A program made the position numbers and the translations under genes. A DNA stretch of 64,000 nucleotides, taken from assembly GCA_930367215.1 (NCBI GenBank), contig OV884058.1:203936208-204000207 (forward strand). Reading direction: 5' to 3'. This stretch comes from Pollenia angustigena. Its lineage: Eukaryota > Arthropoda > Insecta > Diptera > Polleniidae. A model generated the notes under the pieces. It saw only the letters and a program-made list of their open reading frames with translations. It was not told the DNA's origin and ran no database searches. Position 1 is the stretch's first letter, and each line of letters begins with the position of its first letter. Shown here piece after piece: positions 43,857-55,392 of the stretch.

Positions 43857-46186
43857 GCTAATAGTCTATGAATTATTTTTAGATTCTTGCTCTGAATCAC
43901 CTGCAGTCTTTTTGTATGTGTTTTAGCAGCTTTATGAAACCCTACCTGGCAAGCGTAGGACATGATTGGACGAATGCACATATTATATTATAAGATCTTG
44001 TTTGTAAAGTTGAGCTTCGATCTCCTGCAGAGCAAGGGATACAGCGCGCGACCGCACATAATTGATTTATCACAAACATAGTTCACGTGTTGTCTGAAAC
44101 TAAGTTTTTTGTCAAGAATAACGGCTAGATATTTAATATCTTCCTTTAGCGGAATAGTAATTCCCTAATTCTTAGAGGTAATGTAGGCATACGTTTAGGT
44201 GACTTATTGTAAGATAATATAATAGCCTGCGTTTAAGAGTCGTTGACTTTAATTTTCCATTTAACAAAGTACCTTTGAGCCAATTGCAGACAGTCCTGCA
44301 TTCTTTTTACTATCGCATTTGAGACTATCTGACGTATATATTGAGTAAAGTGTAGGGGATAACACCGACCCCTGTGGTAAACCAGCAGGTATAACCCTTT
44401 CGCTAGAAAATGTATCTTCGACGCAAACTACGAAATTGCGACCTTCCAAAAAACTTTTAATTATCTTTTGGACGATTTACCTCCAAAAAGAGCCAAAAGA
44501 GTTAAGTTTAAACACCAGGCCATCATGCCAGATAGAGTCAAAGGCTTTCTCAATGTCAAGAAACAAGACCCCAGTACTTCTACGGTTATGCTTACTATTT
44601 TCAATAAAGTTTACGACTCTTTTTATCTGATGTATAGAGGAGTGTTCCTTACGAAAGCCAAATTGTCGACTCTCTATAATGTCATTATCATAACAGAAGT
44701 GTATCAGTCTCACATGAATAATCTTCTCAAAGATCTTTTCTATTAAGCCCAAGATGCTAATGGGTCTATAGCTAGTAGGTAGCTTGGGGTTTTTCCCCGC
44801 TTTCAGGATAGGGATTACTTTAGCCTTTTTAAAAATGTGAGGAAAGTATCCGGTTTCTAAACAAAAGTTGAATAGCCTACTTAATGTTTCAAAGAAGTAG
44901 TCAGGCATATTTTTAAGAATGATAGCATAAATGCCATCCATCCCCGGAGCTTTTTTATTTTTTAGCAGAAAGACTTGTGATTTTACCTCATTCATATTCG
45001 TTAGAACGACATCTGCCCCAACCTCTCATACTCTATTAAGGCAATGGATGTAATTGGAGACCCTAGTGTCCAAAAGTGACGAATTATTTATGGTTGTGGT
45101 ATGGGAGCTCCCGAAAACGTCTGTAAGTGCATTTGCCTTTTCAGAACCAGTTTTTAGCGTGTTGTTATTTACCAGTAAGTCCGCGCAAGGAGATTTGTTG
45201 CCTGTTAGAGCCTTGGATAGTTTCCAAAATTGTGTAGACCCGTTAGGCAATTTGGAAATAAATTTTGTCCAGCTTCATTCCTGTCCCTGTTAAGGTGGTA
45301 GTTAATAAGTATATTCAGTTGCTTTAATATGCAAACTATTTGTATCCTTTGGTTCAAATCCCGACATCTTTGAAACTTTAGGTTGTTTTGTTTCTCTGTC
45401 TGACTAAGAATATGCTAGTCTCAGAGATTTCTCTCTGCCAACAATTCCTTGTACCCGTAGGAATTTGATTAAAAACCTCGCTAGCAATAGAAGTTAATTT
45501 ACCTAAGGACTTCTCTAAGCCATCAGTATTGCTTGCAGTTTGATCAATATGTTGGTTCTTTATTTCGCTATCAACCCAGTTTCTGATTGTTGACTAGTCT
45601 GCAAGATAGTACAAGGGAACTGTCTCTGTCATATTCTGAATCCGACCGAAAATGGAACATGAGGTTGGGACATGATCGGACTGACGAATGTTAGGATGGG
45701 TTTCCAAGGTGGAAAATCTAACACTGGAGCTCGTTAATAGGATATCTACCGTAGAGGGTTGAACAAAGCCTATATTCTGACCAAATCGTGTAAAGGCACC
45801 TGGGTAGTATAGTAGTAATATAGTAGTTGGAACGCAGACAATGATTATACAACTCATTCCCTATAGCATTGTTTTAAACCTAGCCGTGTTTTAAACCTAG
45901 GTTATACTTTGTGTCGAATATAACTTTTGATTGCGATAAGTACACGTCCGCCAGGGTAGGTCGGTCTTCTCTATATATTTTATAACTACCAAGTTTAAAT
46001 TTGTGGTGAGGTTTAAAAAATGTCTCATTAAGGAGTAGAATTTCAACCCTTTCTTACGTAATACTTGCTCCAGCTGAGAAGTTGCTGATTCAGTTGTTAT
46101 GCCTTGTGCATTCCATGCATAACATGAACATTTTGTACAACAGTTGTATTATATGGCATATTTAAGCATATTACCCAAAACTCTTA

Positions 46187-46312
46187 GGGCCATTATTACA
46201 ACTTCAAGTTAGCTGAAGTTAAGATTAAATTGACAGATAATAATGTGTTATCTGTCAAAAAGCGTCTGTTAACTGTCGGATAACAGCTTACGCCAAGTTA
46301 TAATAATGGCCC
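46187..46312. mobile_element. PIF/Harbinger-type MITE (TTA TSD) in the jockey relic
   Basis: GGGCCATTATTACAACTT and its near-inverse AAGTTATAATAATGGCCC bound 126 bp flanked by TTA (46184-46186, 46313-46315). It lies at the downstream edge of the ORF1 remnant. Confidence 0.8.
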
Positions 46313-46864
46313 TTAGTTTGTCATACTTATTATGAAATTTTTGATGTGCGACTACTGAATCAAAAAATATTTTTAGCAGGGTCTCGTTGGAGATGTCATC
46401 GTCGTTATTAGTGGCATGATCATTTTTGGGAACATATGAATACTGATTACTTCCTTGGAAGTGGGAATTACGTGTGTCATTGGCACGTGCTTGGTTTGGC
46501 AATTGAGGAAAATTCTCTTCGTCAATGTTGAAGGATGACGTATTTGTACGTTTACTAACCGGTCTAGACTTAGAGGTAATACGTTGTCTGATCTCTAGGT
46601 ATTTCTGACGGCATGGACACCTGGGAATAACATGCATAAACCCTTTTGATATGCAGTTGTGACACTTAAACACCACACTAGTGTCATGCGTACTTTTATT
46701 ATTTTAATAACTCTATTTTTCATTTCATTCATTAACTTAGACACATGGGGGGTCTGCAATCACAACTGTTTCAATTATCCAACTTACAATCAGCGTAATC
46801 ATGATTCCCGGCACCCGATGTACAAACTGCAATTCTATGACAGTTTTTTGCTCCATGACCATAC

Positions 46865-48197
46865 CAGAGAACTGCAAAAATCACTATTTTTGTTGATTTA
46901 ATCTTATGCTGGGTACACACTATGCAACACATTTACGCAATCTAGTGAATTAAATTCATTTTCATTCATTCCAGATTGCATCAACATCAAAACGCTTTGA
47001 TATTTTGAGGTTGCATTGAAACAGATTGCATGTAGATTGCACTGTGTGTACCCAGCATTACGCTCAAATTTACATTAACTCCATGCCTGCAAAACAAAGT
47101 TCAACGTTGGTAACTTTACATCGTTTTGTACACATTTGATGTGTGCATGTGTGAATTTTTTATTGAAAGTGCTTTGTTTGCATTTTTTGTTGCGCACGCA
47201 ATATAACACAATTGTGTAAAGTCAAAAGGCACACCTTCTTATACTTTTGCATTCAAGTAGTCATTGACCACTAGATGAGAGGCTTGGTTAACATTAACAA
47301 CAGCAACAATACATTGTACATACAGAACTCGCTTACGCTCTTTTATTTTGCGAGCGTAAAGTATAATTGTTTTGAGGCCTCTAAACAGAAATAATGGCTG
47401 AGTTCCTAAACATCATAATACTTTGCAGTCAAAGTCAAACAAGTATCATAGAGTTTAACTATATCTAGTTTGATTATTGTGTACGCATCGATATTGTTTT
47501 TAGTGAACTTTGGTACAGATAACATTGTAAAATTTTTCACGGTTGCTTGGTAGAAAGCACTTAAAAAAGCGAGTTGCTTTGCAACTGATGTTTTGGAACT
47601 CACCCAATATATTTATAGTTGTGCAAGGCGAATTTATTACAGGTTGTCTTAAAAGCCCTGCTGATAACTTTTTTTTTAGCTTTATTATTGTTGGATGTCA
47701 AAATTTTGTTTATTATCTTTGTTTCTGTTTTGCTTCATTTCTGTTTTCTTTAGAAAAGACCAGTAATTAGGCCTCGCAACCGCACATTTCACCCGTTGGG
47801 AATGTAAGAGATAAAAGTAATCTCACCAACCCAATCATAATTGACACCACTGTCAATTCAATTTTTTTTTTTTTTTTTTTTTCTTGTACTACATAGAAAC
47901 TGCTGAATGCCTACATGAGTACCTAATAATTGCTTGATTTTCGGCTTTTTCGTTTGCATTTTTTTTTTTTTCTTTGCGAAACCAATCATTGTCGAACCAA
48001 ACACACAAACATTTTAATTGACAAACGAAGCTAAACGATGGTATAAATAACAAAGCACGATGTGCATTATTTGAATGACCGCAAATTAGCAGCGAATGTT
48101 TGCGGTTGCGCAAGTTTGAAGTATGACCGCAAGCGAGTGTATTTGTTGGTGTTCATTTAATGCGATTTTTTTTGCAATCGCACCAAGCCGTTCTCTG
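46865..48197. mobile_element. hobo-like hAT element (1333 bp) with exact 8-bp TSD
   Basis: Left end CAGAGAACTGCAAAAATCAC equals the hobo terminal 12-mer; the right end read inward is CAGAGAACGGCTTGGTGCGA. GACCATAC flanks both sides exactly (46857-46864, 48198-48205). It corresponds, inverted, to 12448-13167 but is about 600 bp longer, including a nested Harbinger MITE. No intact transposase was found. Confidence 0.9.
46907..47057. mobile_element. Harbinger-type MITE nested in the hAT element
   Basis: TGCTGGGTACACAC and its inverse GTGTGTACCCAGCA enclose 151 bp flanked by TTA (46904-46906, 47058-47060). The interior repeats AGATTGCAT words. Confidence 0.7.
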
Positions 48198-48563
48198 GAC
48201 CATACATTGAGCATTTCGAACATTGAGTAGGACCCCTATTACACAGCAATGTTGCAAAAATATTTAATTTTTAAAACTTCATTTTTCGAAACGTGTTGAC
48301 GATTGAATTCAATCATGTAAAGTGTAAGTTTAAGAAGCGAGAGGGGAGGGGCCTACTCCGCAATGACGTGTGTAAAAAAGAAATGAGTATGGAATGGAGA
48401 GGCAGCACATACAGTACAGGGGGGCTACTGCGTATTTCGATTCGAACGCAATTTCCGATTCGAAAGTTAAACCGTACTGCATAACTCGTTCGAAACGATG
48501 ACAGAGTTGTATTTATAAACAAATGGAAAATTTGATTAAAAGTTTGTAGCTGTTATTAAAATA

Positions 48564-49448
48564 CAGTCAAATCCCGATAATTCGTACCCCGATAAATCGT
48601 AATTCTCGATCATTCGTAATAAACTGTCGGTCCCTTGAAAAAATCTCGTTAATTCGTAATATTTCCATACATTTTGGTGCCCTCGCTAATTCGTAATTTT
48701 TTTTGCAAATAAAATCTTCTTTACCTCTTATAAATCGTAATTGGTGGCTAACTACCACTTATAATTCGTAATATAAAACAACAGAAACATGGAAAGAATG
48801 ATTTTTTTGTTTACCACATTTTTGTTTTTGAGTGGGTTTTTCTTGTGTGTGGTTTTATTTTCTTAAGATCAGCTTCCCTGCAAATAATAGGACCAGTCCA
48901 AACACGCGTGTAAAGAGTAGCCCACAAGGGGCCAGGACTAGTCCAAAAGTAACCCAAACGTATGGAAAAAACATGGTACGATGTCTTGGACTGGACCATA
49001 TAGCTCACCTTTGGACTACTAAGGAGTAGTTTTAAAACTACTCCATGGTATACACAAGAGGATTAGTTTTGAAGTCGTTTAAAAACGAAAGCATGTCGTT
49101 AAAAAACGAAGACATGTCGTCTCACTACAAACACTTTATAACAATCACATGGTCCATGCTTGCATTACATCGGACTTGTCCATGGAGTAGTAAATTTTAT
49201 CAAAATGTATCAGGTGGTCCAATTTTATTTGCAGGGTTGTTACATGAATCATATTTATGTATAATTTTTATATATTTTATTTTTAACAATTGTTTTTTAT
49301 CGTTTAAGTAAAAAAATTGAAAAACCCCGTTTATTCGTATTTATTTTATTTTAACCCCGTTAAATCGAAACCCCGCTAAATCGAAGACACCTATAATTCG
49401 TAAGAAATGGCAAGTCCCTTGCGATTGCGAATTATCGGGATTCTACTG
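48564..49448. mobile_element. Tigger/pogo-type element (TA TSD), non-autonomous
   Basis: Ends CAGTCAAATCCCGATAATTC and (inward) CAGTAGAATCCCGATAATTC are of the pogo/Tigger CAGT type and sit between TA dinucleotides (48562-48563, 49449-49450). AATTCGTAA or AAATCGTAA words are scattered at 48577-48780 and 49330-49405, plausible binding sites for a CENP-B-like transposase. A CCCTGC MITE is nested at 48876-49236. No transposase inside. Confidence 0.85.
48876..49236. mobile_element. CCCTGCAAAT-type MITE, second copy
   Basis: From CCCTGCAAATAATAGGACCA to TTTTATTTGCAGGG, 361 bp, closely similar to 20411-20784. Internal words GGACCA, ACTAGTCC and TACTCCATGG are repeated in both orientations. Confidence 0.75.
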
Positions 49449-49520
49449 TACCAAAATGGACGAAAATATCCCACAATAAAACAAATAATAAATACATACT
49501 ATTCAATGTGTGAAAAATAT

Positions 49521-50624
49521 TCACCCATATCGTGAATAACAAGTGGAATTTTCGTTCCCAAGAAATTCCCTTCGAAGGGAAAAAAGCAATCGTGAATCTC
49601 ATGTGAAAAATTGTTCACGCTATCAGTTCCAGTGAATGTAAAAAAAAGAAAAAAGATTAAAAAAATTCGCTCTTATTCTATTTGGCGTCGGCAATAACAA
49701 CGGCAATTTTAAGGCAACAGCACTTCTTATCAAAGACAACATCAATTCTATGTTATATTGGTATTTTGTAAGAGTATTATGACGCCGTTGACTATTTATC
49801 GATAATGTTAATAAAATACAGCACACATCTCTAATATTAAAATCAGCTGATTCATTTTGTTTACTGTTTTTTATAAGAAAAAAAAATTCTGTGTTGTTTG
49901 TGCAAATTTTAAGTTAAATAAAAATTTGTTTGTGAAAAAATAATCACCCCTATCGTGAATAATTTTTCTCTAGTAATTTTTCCCCTTTTCACATATTTGC
50001 GCTCATGAACAACTCCCATGAAAAAATGAAATTCAAAGGAGAATAATAACGTGAAAAAATGTTCACGGGAAAAATTCCCCTTATCGTGAAAAATTTGTTC
50101 CCTCGTAATTTGTTCACATTTCCCTTAGATTTTCTCATTTTATTTTTGCTAGGGAACAGAACATGTATGTAAGTAGCTCCTCCTATAAATCGAATATTAA
50201 CCGTAAATAAAGTTAATAAAGCACAAACCGATATATTGCTCAACAAAATGCAAAACAACAGGACGATTGCCTGCGGATTTGTGAAGCTTTCGATTGACTT
50301 GGTGGCAGAATTTTGGAAAATATTTTACTACATTTAATTAAAAAAGTGCAAAAAACTAACGTTGTAATCAAACTATCCCTCCAATACTTAATATTTTGCT
50401 TTATTATTTTAACTTTTCTTTAAAATATATACCTACTTGTATATTTTTGAACAAAAATTTAATTGATTTTAAATTTTTTTAGTCTTGCTTCTTTTTTTTA
50501 CATTCACTGGATCTGATAGCGTGAAAAATTTTTCACATGAGATTCACGATTGCTTTTTTCCCTTCGAGGGGAATGAAAATTTCATGGGAACAAAAATTCC
50601 ACTTATTATTCACGATAGGGGTGA
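49521..50624. mobile_element. TTCACCC-type element with 120-bp TIRs
   Basis: TCACCCATATCGTGAATAAC (49521) and its inverse ending ATAGGGGTGA (50624) begin two ~120-bp arms sharing CCCTTCGAAGGGAAAAAAGC and ATCGTGAATCTCATGTGAAA blocks. A truncated relative (49944-50160) lies inside. Its span interleaves with the TIR pair 49668/51347, so boundaries reflect more than one event. Confidence 0.65.
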
Positions 50625-51347
50625 ATGTTTAAATGAAAATTTTTTTTATTATATTAAATTTTCCCAAGTGCCTAATGGATTTGTTTTTAACCTTTTTAAG
50701 ATTTGAAAGTTATTTTCGGCTGAATAAACTTTCTTTTAAACATGTGTTGGAAATAATAGAGTCTCATTTAAAAAAGGGAACGTTTGTTCCAAACACAATA
50801 TATTTGCAGCAACATTGCGTTTTTTGGCCCAGGGATCGTACCAGCTCAGCGTTGGAAATTATTTCAACTTTTGACTGTCCCAGCCACTAGTTTAAAAATT
50901 TTGTCTGAGACTCTGGAAGTCATTAAGAGAGAACTTTGTCTACAATGGATAAATTAAAGTTGCATTTCTTTGAAAAGCAGAATTTCTCTGCATAATCCTC
51001 TGGCTAGTGATGGATTTTTTACAAGCTCCTTCCACTAGCTTCTCGAACTGGCGCTTAGTTGTTATTTTAATTTTTCAATTATATCCACAAAAAATATATC
51101 AAAACACAACACAAATGAAGAAAAATAACAAAACCGCCGTAGAAGTCAAAATTGCAGCCAACCATTACGTAAAATTTTTAAAACGGCAATTTAAGGCAAC
51201 AGCAACGCCAATTTTTCTTAGAAAATACCAAACATATGTTAACAGTCATCGAAATATGGCAATATTGCCAACGGGAATACGAAATTGAAACAAAACATAA
51301 AAAACGGCGTTGTTTACTGTTGACGACGCCAAATAGAATAAGGGTGA
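49668..51347 (+). mobile_element. Second, interleaved TIR pair (Harbinger-like candidate)
   Basis: TCTTATTCTATTTGGCGTCG near 49671 is the inverse of CGACGCCAAATAGAATAAGG at 51325-51342. CAATTTTAAGGCAACAGCA (49708) also recurs near 51190. The pair encloses Harbinger transposase relics at 50700-50995. A further inverted pair, 50260-50480 and 51349-51545, crosses it. Confidence 0.5.
50700..50995 (+). pseudogene. PIF/Harbinger transposase fragment
   Basis: Plus-strand reading gives YFRLNKLSFKHVLEIIESHL, then after a frame change LRFLAQGSYQLSVGN, and LSQPLVSKILSETLEVIK. The order (F)R(L/M)...F..(L)(L)...I, L.FLA.GSYQ..VG, S.....VS.(I/V) is the N-terminal part of PIF/Harbinger DDE transposases, before the catalytic residues. 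A frameshift near 50812 and a stop near 50868 break it. Only about 100 codons survive. Confidence 0.65.
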
Positions 51348-51543
51348 TTAAAAATCAATAAAATTTTTGTTCAAAAATATTCAAGTATATATTTTAAAGA
51401 AAAGTTAAAATAATAAAGCAAAATATTTACTATTGGAGGGATAGTTTGATTACAACGTTAGTTTTTTGCACTTTTTAAATTTAATGTAGTAAAATATTTT
51501 CCAAAATTCTGCCATCAAGTCAATCGAAAGTTTCACAAATACG

Positions 51544-51900
51544 CACAAATTCTCAAACGTTTTTCAATTGTTTGATTTAGCATTTAAATTCAAATTGATA
51601 ATGATTTGAAAATAAACATTGGATATCAAATGTTTTATCAATTTGATGTCAAATGTTTGTCAAATGTTAAATTCAAATCAAAAATAAACTTGGCAATACT
51701 AAAGCGAAAAATAAATGTAATCATTAAAAATGGCGATTTTAGTTAAATTTTTACTTTGTGGTTACTTTATTTTTGATTTGAATTCAACATTTGACATCAA
51801 GTTGATAAAACATTTGATATCAATGTTTATTTTCAAATCATTATCAATTTGAATTTAAATGTTAAATCAAACAATTGAAAAACGTTTGAGAATTGTGTTT
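51544..51900. mobile_element. Long hairpin element
   Basis: Left arm (51544-51690) with TTCTCAAACGTTTTTCAATT and right arm (51765-51900) with its inverse pair over more than 130 bp, with few mismatches. Both arms are rich in ATTTGATATCAAAT-like words. No TSD identified. Confidence 0.7.
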
Positions 51901-53790
51901 GATGTCAAATGATAAAGTCATTTCATATAAAAGGATCTACTTCGTGTTTGTTGGGACGAATGGAAAGGTGAAATTGAACGCAATCTCGTGGTCAATTTAA
52001 AAAGTGTGACTGTGTTCGTAAAAACGTGAGAATGTATTGCAAATTGAAAGGCAAAACTTGATCGTGTGGCCTCCAAGTGAGTTGATTTGTGGACAGTGTT
52101 GTTAGATGTGACGATTTTTCGCCATTTTGACGATTTTTTCGAGAAAATACATAAAATGACGATTGACGATTTTTTTACTAAAAATAATAGTGTTATGACG
52201 ATTTCCTGGCATCAATAAAACACAAGAAATATTTACAATTATATTGGGAACAGTCCAAAACGTAAACTTTGTTATTTATCAACAATACATAAATAATTGG
52301 CCCTGGAGGCTTTCGTTGTATTGATATTAATAAATAAATAAATAAAATCAATTTTTCGAAATAGAAAAATTATTGGAAATTAAACAAAAAAAAAATTCTT
52401 CCCCCATCACAAACCAGGTGGCTTTCATTAGAAACATTAGTAATTCTCATATGAATGCCATCGATACAAAAATTGGTTAAATCTGCTTTGCGTTTTTATG
52501 ATTTCGATTTTCGTCGCTACATACGATTGCATTTTTTCGCCGAAGTCATAATCACATGTAAAGAATTTTTCCATTTGCGTGTTATTCTAAGTATACATAG
52601 ATGCGTGTTAGGAAGTAAGAAGTTAGTTCTTAATAAGAAGTTGTGTAAAAAAATGAGTGTAAAGAAAAGAAAATGCATTAGTTTTGAACTAAAATTGGAC
52701 GTAATAAAACGTTTCAAGTTGGGCAAAAAGCAGAGTTCAGAGAAATTCATTTGCGATCGCTCATTTTCAACCATTCTTGAATTTTTTTCATAAATGAAAA
52801 ATGTAAAATATGTAACTTTTTTCACAGTCATAAATGAATTCTTAATATTTCGCCAAATTCATTTATGTTTTTGAGGAAAAATCCAATTTTGCCTTTCTTC
52901 AGTCATGAAGAATGAGGAAAAAAAGTTTTTGGAACGATCCTCACTAGTAATGTTGTTGTTGCTCGACAGTTTGCATGACCACAGCTCGAAATGCCTGTGT
53001 GTGTATTTGTTTGTGTAAAATATTTTTGGTAAGGGCAATCAGCCAAAGTGTCTGTTGGTTTTTTTGTATGAAAAAATTATTGAAAAACAATTAAAAGAAC
53101 TGCATATATCGTCCGTCATCTTAAATGCAGAATAATGTAACATCACATTTCATTTTTTAAGTTGAGTGTGTTACGTTATATAAATTTGTAATTTTCAGAA
53201 ACAAAATGACGTATCATCAACGAAAGTATATTACACCCAATTTTCACGATGATTTTTCCCCCTATTTTTAAAACATGTCTTTTTTAGTTTGATAGCGAGC
53301 GGGGGAGAGAAGTAAGCAGGGAATTTTTACAAATTTTGCGTTCGCGTACTTTTTTGGACAACAGCTTTTTGTGAGAGCAAATTTTTCAATTTACTCATTT
53401 ACTGCATTTTACTGTAAAAGTACTCAAACGTACCTATTATGTTGTTAAAGAAAATTATATTTCTGATGAAACGTAATTTTTAATTTTGTAAATAACTTCG
53501 ATATTTTTAAGGTACCCTGTAGGAAGTCAAACACATTTATAACTAACTTCAAACTGGTTTTTTTATAACCACATCTAGTTGATTAAGTGACTTTTTTCCT
53601 TGTGGACGACTCACTATTTTAACATAGGCATGTCATAGGCAGTAGTCAATTGGACATCTTTGCATGACTTTTTAACTGACTACTTACTACTTATTTTTCA
53701 ACCTATTTGTAATTAATTAAAAGTAGTGTCAGTTTATAATAAATTATTTAAATTTTAAATAATTTTTGTCATAAAAATATATGTACATAT
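51901..53790. other. Mostly unrecognised DNA with one transposase scrap
   Basis: Apart from the CENP-B-like fragment at 52653 nothing was recognised. TGACGATTTTT words cluster at 52110-52200. A GGATATTGATATTAATAAATA-like end at 52310-52345 with AAAT repeats resembles a LINE tail. Poly-A and poly-T runs are common. Confidence 0.3.
52653..52793 (+). pseudogene. CENP-B-like N-terminal fragment (Tigger/pogo transposase)
   Basis: The frame from MSVKKRKCISFELKLDVIKR, continuing FKLGKKQS, resembles the first helix-turn-helix of CENP-B/Tigger transposases (KRK..LTLE.KL.II.R...GEKQ). It diverges after residue ~30 and stops at 52793. It could belong to the family mobilising the TA-flanked Tigger element at 48564, but they do not adjoin. 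The similarity is short. Confidence 0.45.
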
Positions 53791-53794
53791 GAAC

Positions 53795-55376
53795 ATTAGA
53801 CTGGTCGCATCTTGTATGGGATTTTTTTTTTTTTAAATTTAAATGTTTGCGCTGCTTTAAATATGAGGTTTGGTGTAAGAAATCAAGTCCTAATTTTTCA
53901 GCTCAATCCGACGGTGCCTAGTCGTGCCAAGTGGGGCCCAAAGTTCCCCATATGATAAAAAAAAACATCTATTCAATCAGATACTAGATGAAAAGCCGGT
54001 CTTAAAGACCGAAAATCGAAAATCTGGCTTCGTTACGATCTTCCGCAAAGAAAATACTTTAAGTATGCCAAATTTCAGCTTCCTATGTCAGATGGCTTCA
54101 GAAAGTTGCGGAAAGAATAGGACATACATGCAAAATCCTTACATACTAAGAAATTATATATTGTATAGATAGATTAAAGTATTTGCAGTTTAATATTTTA
54201 GTATGATACGAACGAAAGATTTTTAACTAATTTTAACTAATTCGGGGTCGCTGAATCCAGTGGTGCTAGCCGTTTTTTTAGGTTAGCTTTAGTTTTCGAG
54301 ATATACCGTTATTTCGAAAATTAAGGATGTTGCACAACATATGTTCGCGCAACTCAAAAACGCTTTATCTTATTGAAAAACTAAAAAAAACCGAAATTCG
54401 GTAATAAAATTTACTTTAAGAAAGTTAAAACTTTTTTCTTCATATTGGCTTTGGTTTTCGAGATATACCGTTATTTCGAAAATTAGGGAGGTTGCACAAC
54501 ATATGCTCGCGTAACTCAAAAACGCTTTAGTTTATTGAAGAACAAAAAAAAACCGAAATTCCGCAATAAAATTTACTTTAAGAAAGTTAAAACTTTTTTC
54601 TTCATATTGGCTTTGGTTTTCGAGATATACCGTTATTTCGAAAATTAAGGAGGTTGCACAACATATGTTCGCGTAACTCAAAAACGCTTTAGCTTATTGA
54701 AAAACTAAAAAAAACCGAAATTCCGCAATAAAATTTACTTTAAGAAAGGTAAAACGTTTTTCTTATATGCGCAGTCGTTTTAGAAACATAATTTTTTTTT
54801 CTGGAAAAAAAAACAATTTTTTTATTAACATTTCGGAATTTTTGTTTTTAAAAATTCATAAAAAATTGAAAAATGGAGCTATGCTTTCAATTTTATAGAG
54901 TCATATAAAAAACAATATTGCAAACAAAACAAGCTATAAACGATTAAAATCTGTTCACAACTTTTGATTTTATGTATTCACAAAAGACGAAAAATTTTAA
55001 TTAATTTAAGAATTTTATTAAACCGCCATATGTGTATAATTGAAATTCTTATATTTGGCCCGTGTAGTGCCTAGGATGCCTCAAGAAGGGTCAAATGTAT
55101 GACTGGAGTTGGTCTTGAGGCATCCTAGGCACTGCGGAAGATCGTAACGTACCCAGATTTTCGATTTTCGGTCTTTAAGACCGGCTTTTCATCTAGTATC
55201 TGCTTGAATATATGTTTTTTTTTATCATATGGGGAACTTTGGGCCCCACTTGGCACGACTAGGCACCGTCGGATTGAGCTGAAAAATTAGGACTTCATTT
55301 CTTACACCAAACCTCATATTTTAAGCAGCGCAAACATGTAAATTAAAAAAAAAAAAAAAATTGCGACCAGTCTAAT
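53795..55376. mobile_element. Foldback-family element, copy 2 (asymmetric arms)
   Basis: Same ATTAGACTGGTCGCA termini as 7908-10944, with TSD GAAC (53791-53794, 55377-55380). The left side (53795-55100) matches a full arm of copy 1, including three ~170-bp units; the right arm is only about 245 bp (55132-55376). The join near 55103-55131 holds part of the GAGGCATCCTAGGCACT block in inverse orientation. Non-coding. Confidence 0.85.
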
Positions 55377-55392
55377 GAACATGCATACATAC

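Larger units (their letters stand above)
43440..46680 (-). pseudogene. Decayed jockey-like non-LTR retrotransposon
   Basis: Read on the minus strand: a nucleic-acid-binding ORF1 remnant (46676-46269) with a Cys-rich CHNCISKGFMHVIPRCPC segment; endonuclease remnants with STVDILLTSS and SDHVP (about 45857-45594); a linker NGSTQFWKLSKALTG (45250-45026); reverse transcriptase pieces APGMDGIYAIILKN, SYRPISILGLIEKIFEKI, GFRKEHS, LFLDIEKAFDSIWHDG (44995-44477) and GLPQGSVLSP (44449-44261); and a C-terminal KYLAVILDKKLSFRQHV / LLYNMCIRPIMSYACQVGF region (about 44130-43930). These match jockey-clade order. Frameshifts and stops break every domain, so it is inactive. MITEs at 43625-43856 and 46187-46312 interrupt it. 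It is far older than the LINE at 32993. Confidence 0.85.

Noticed and set aside
45345..45365. TTGGTTCAAATCCCGAC, like a tRNA T-loop
   Set aside because: No acceptor stem or D-arm can be folded around it, and it lies in jockey-like LINE sequence.
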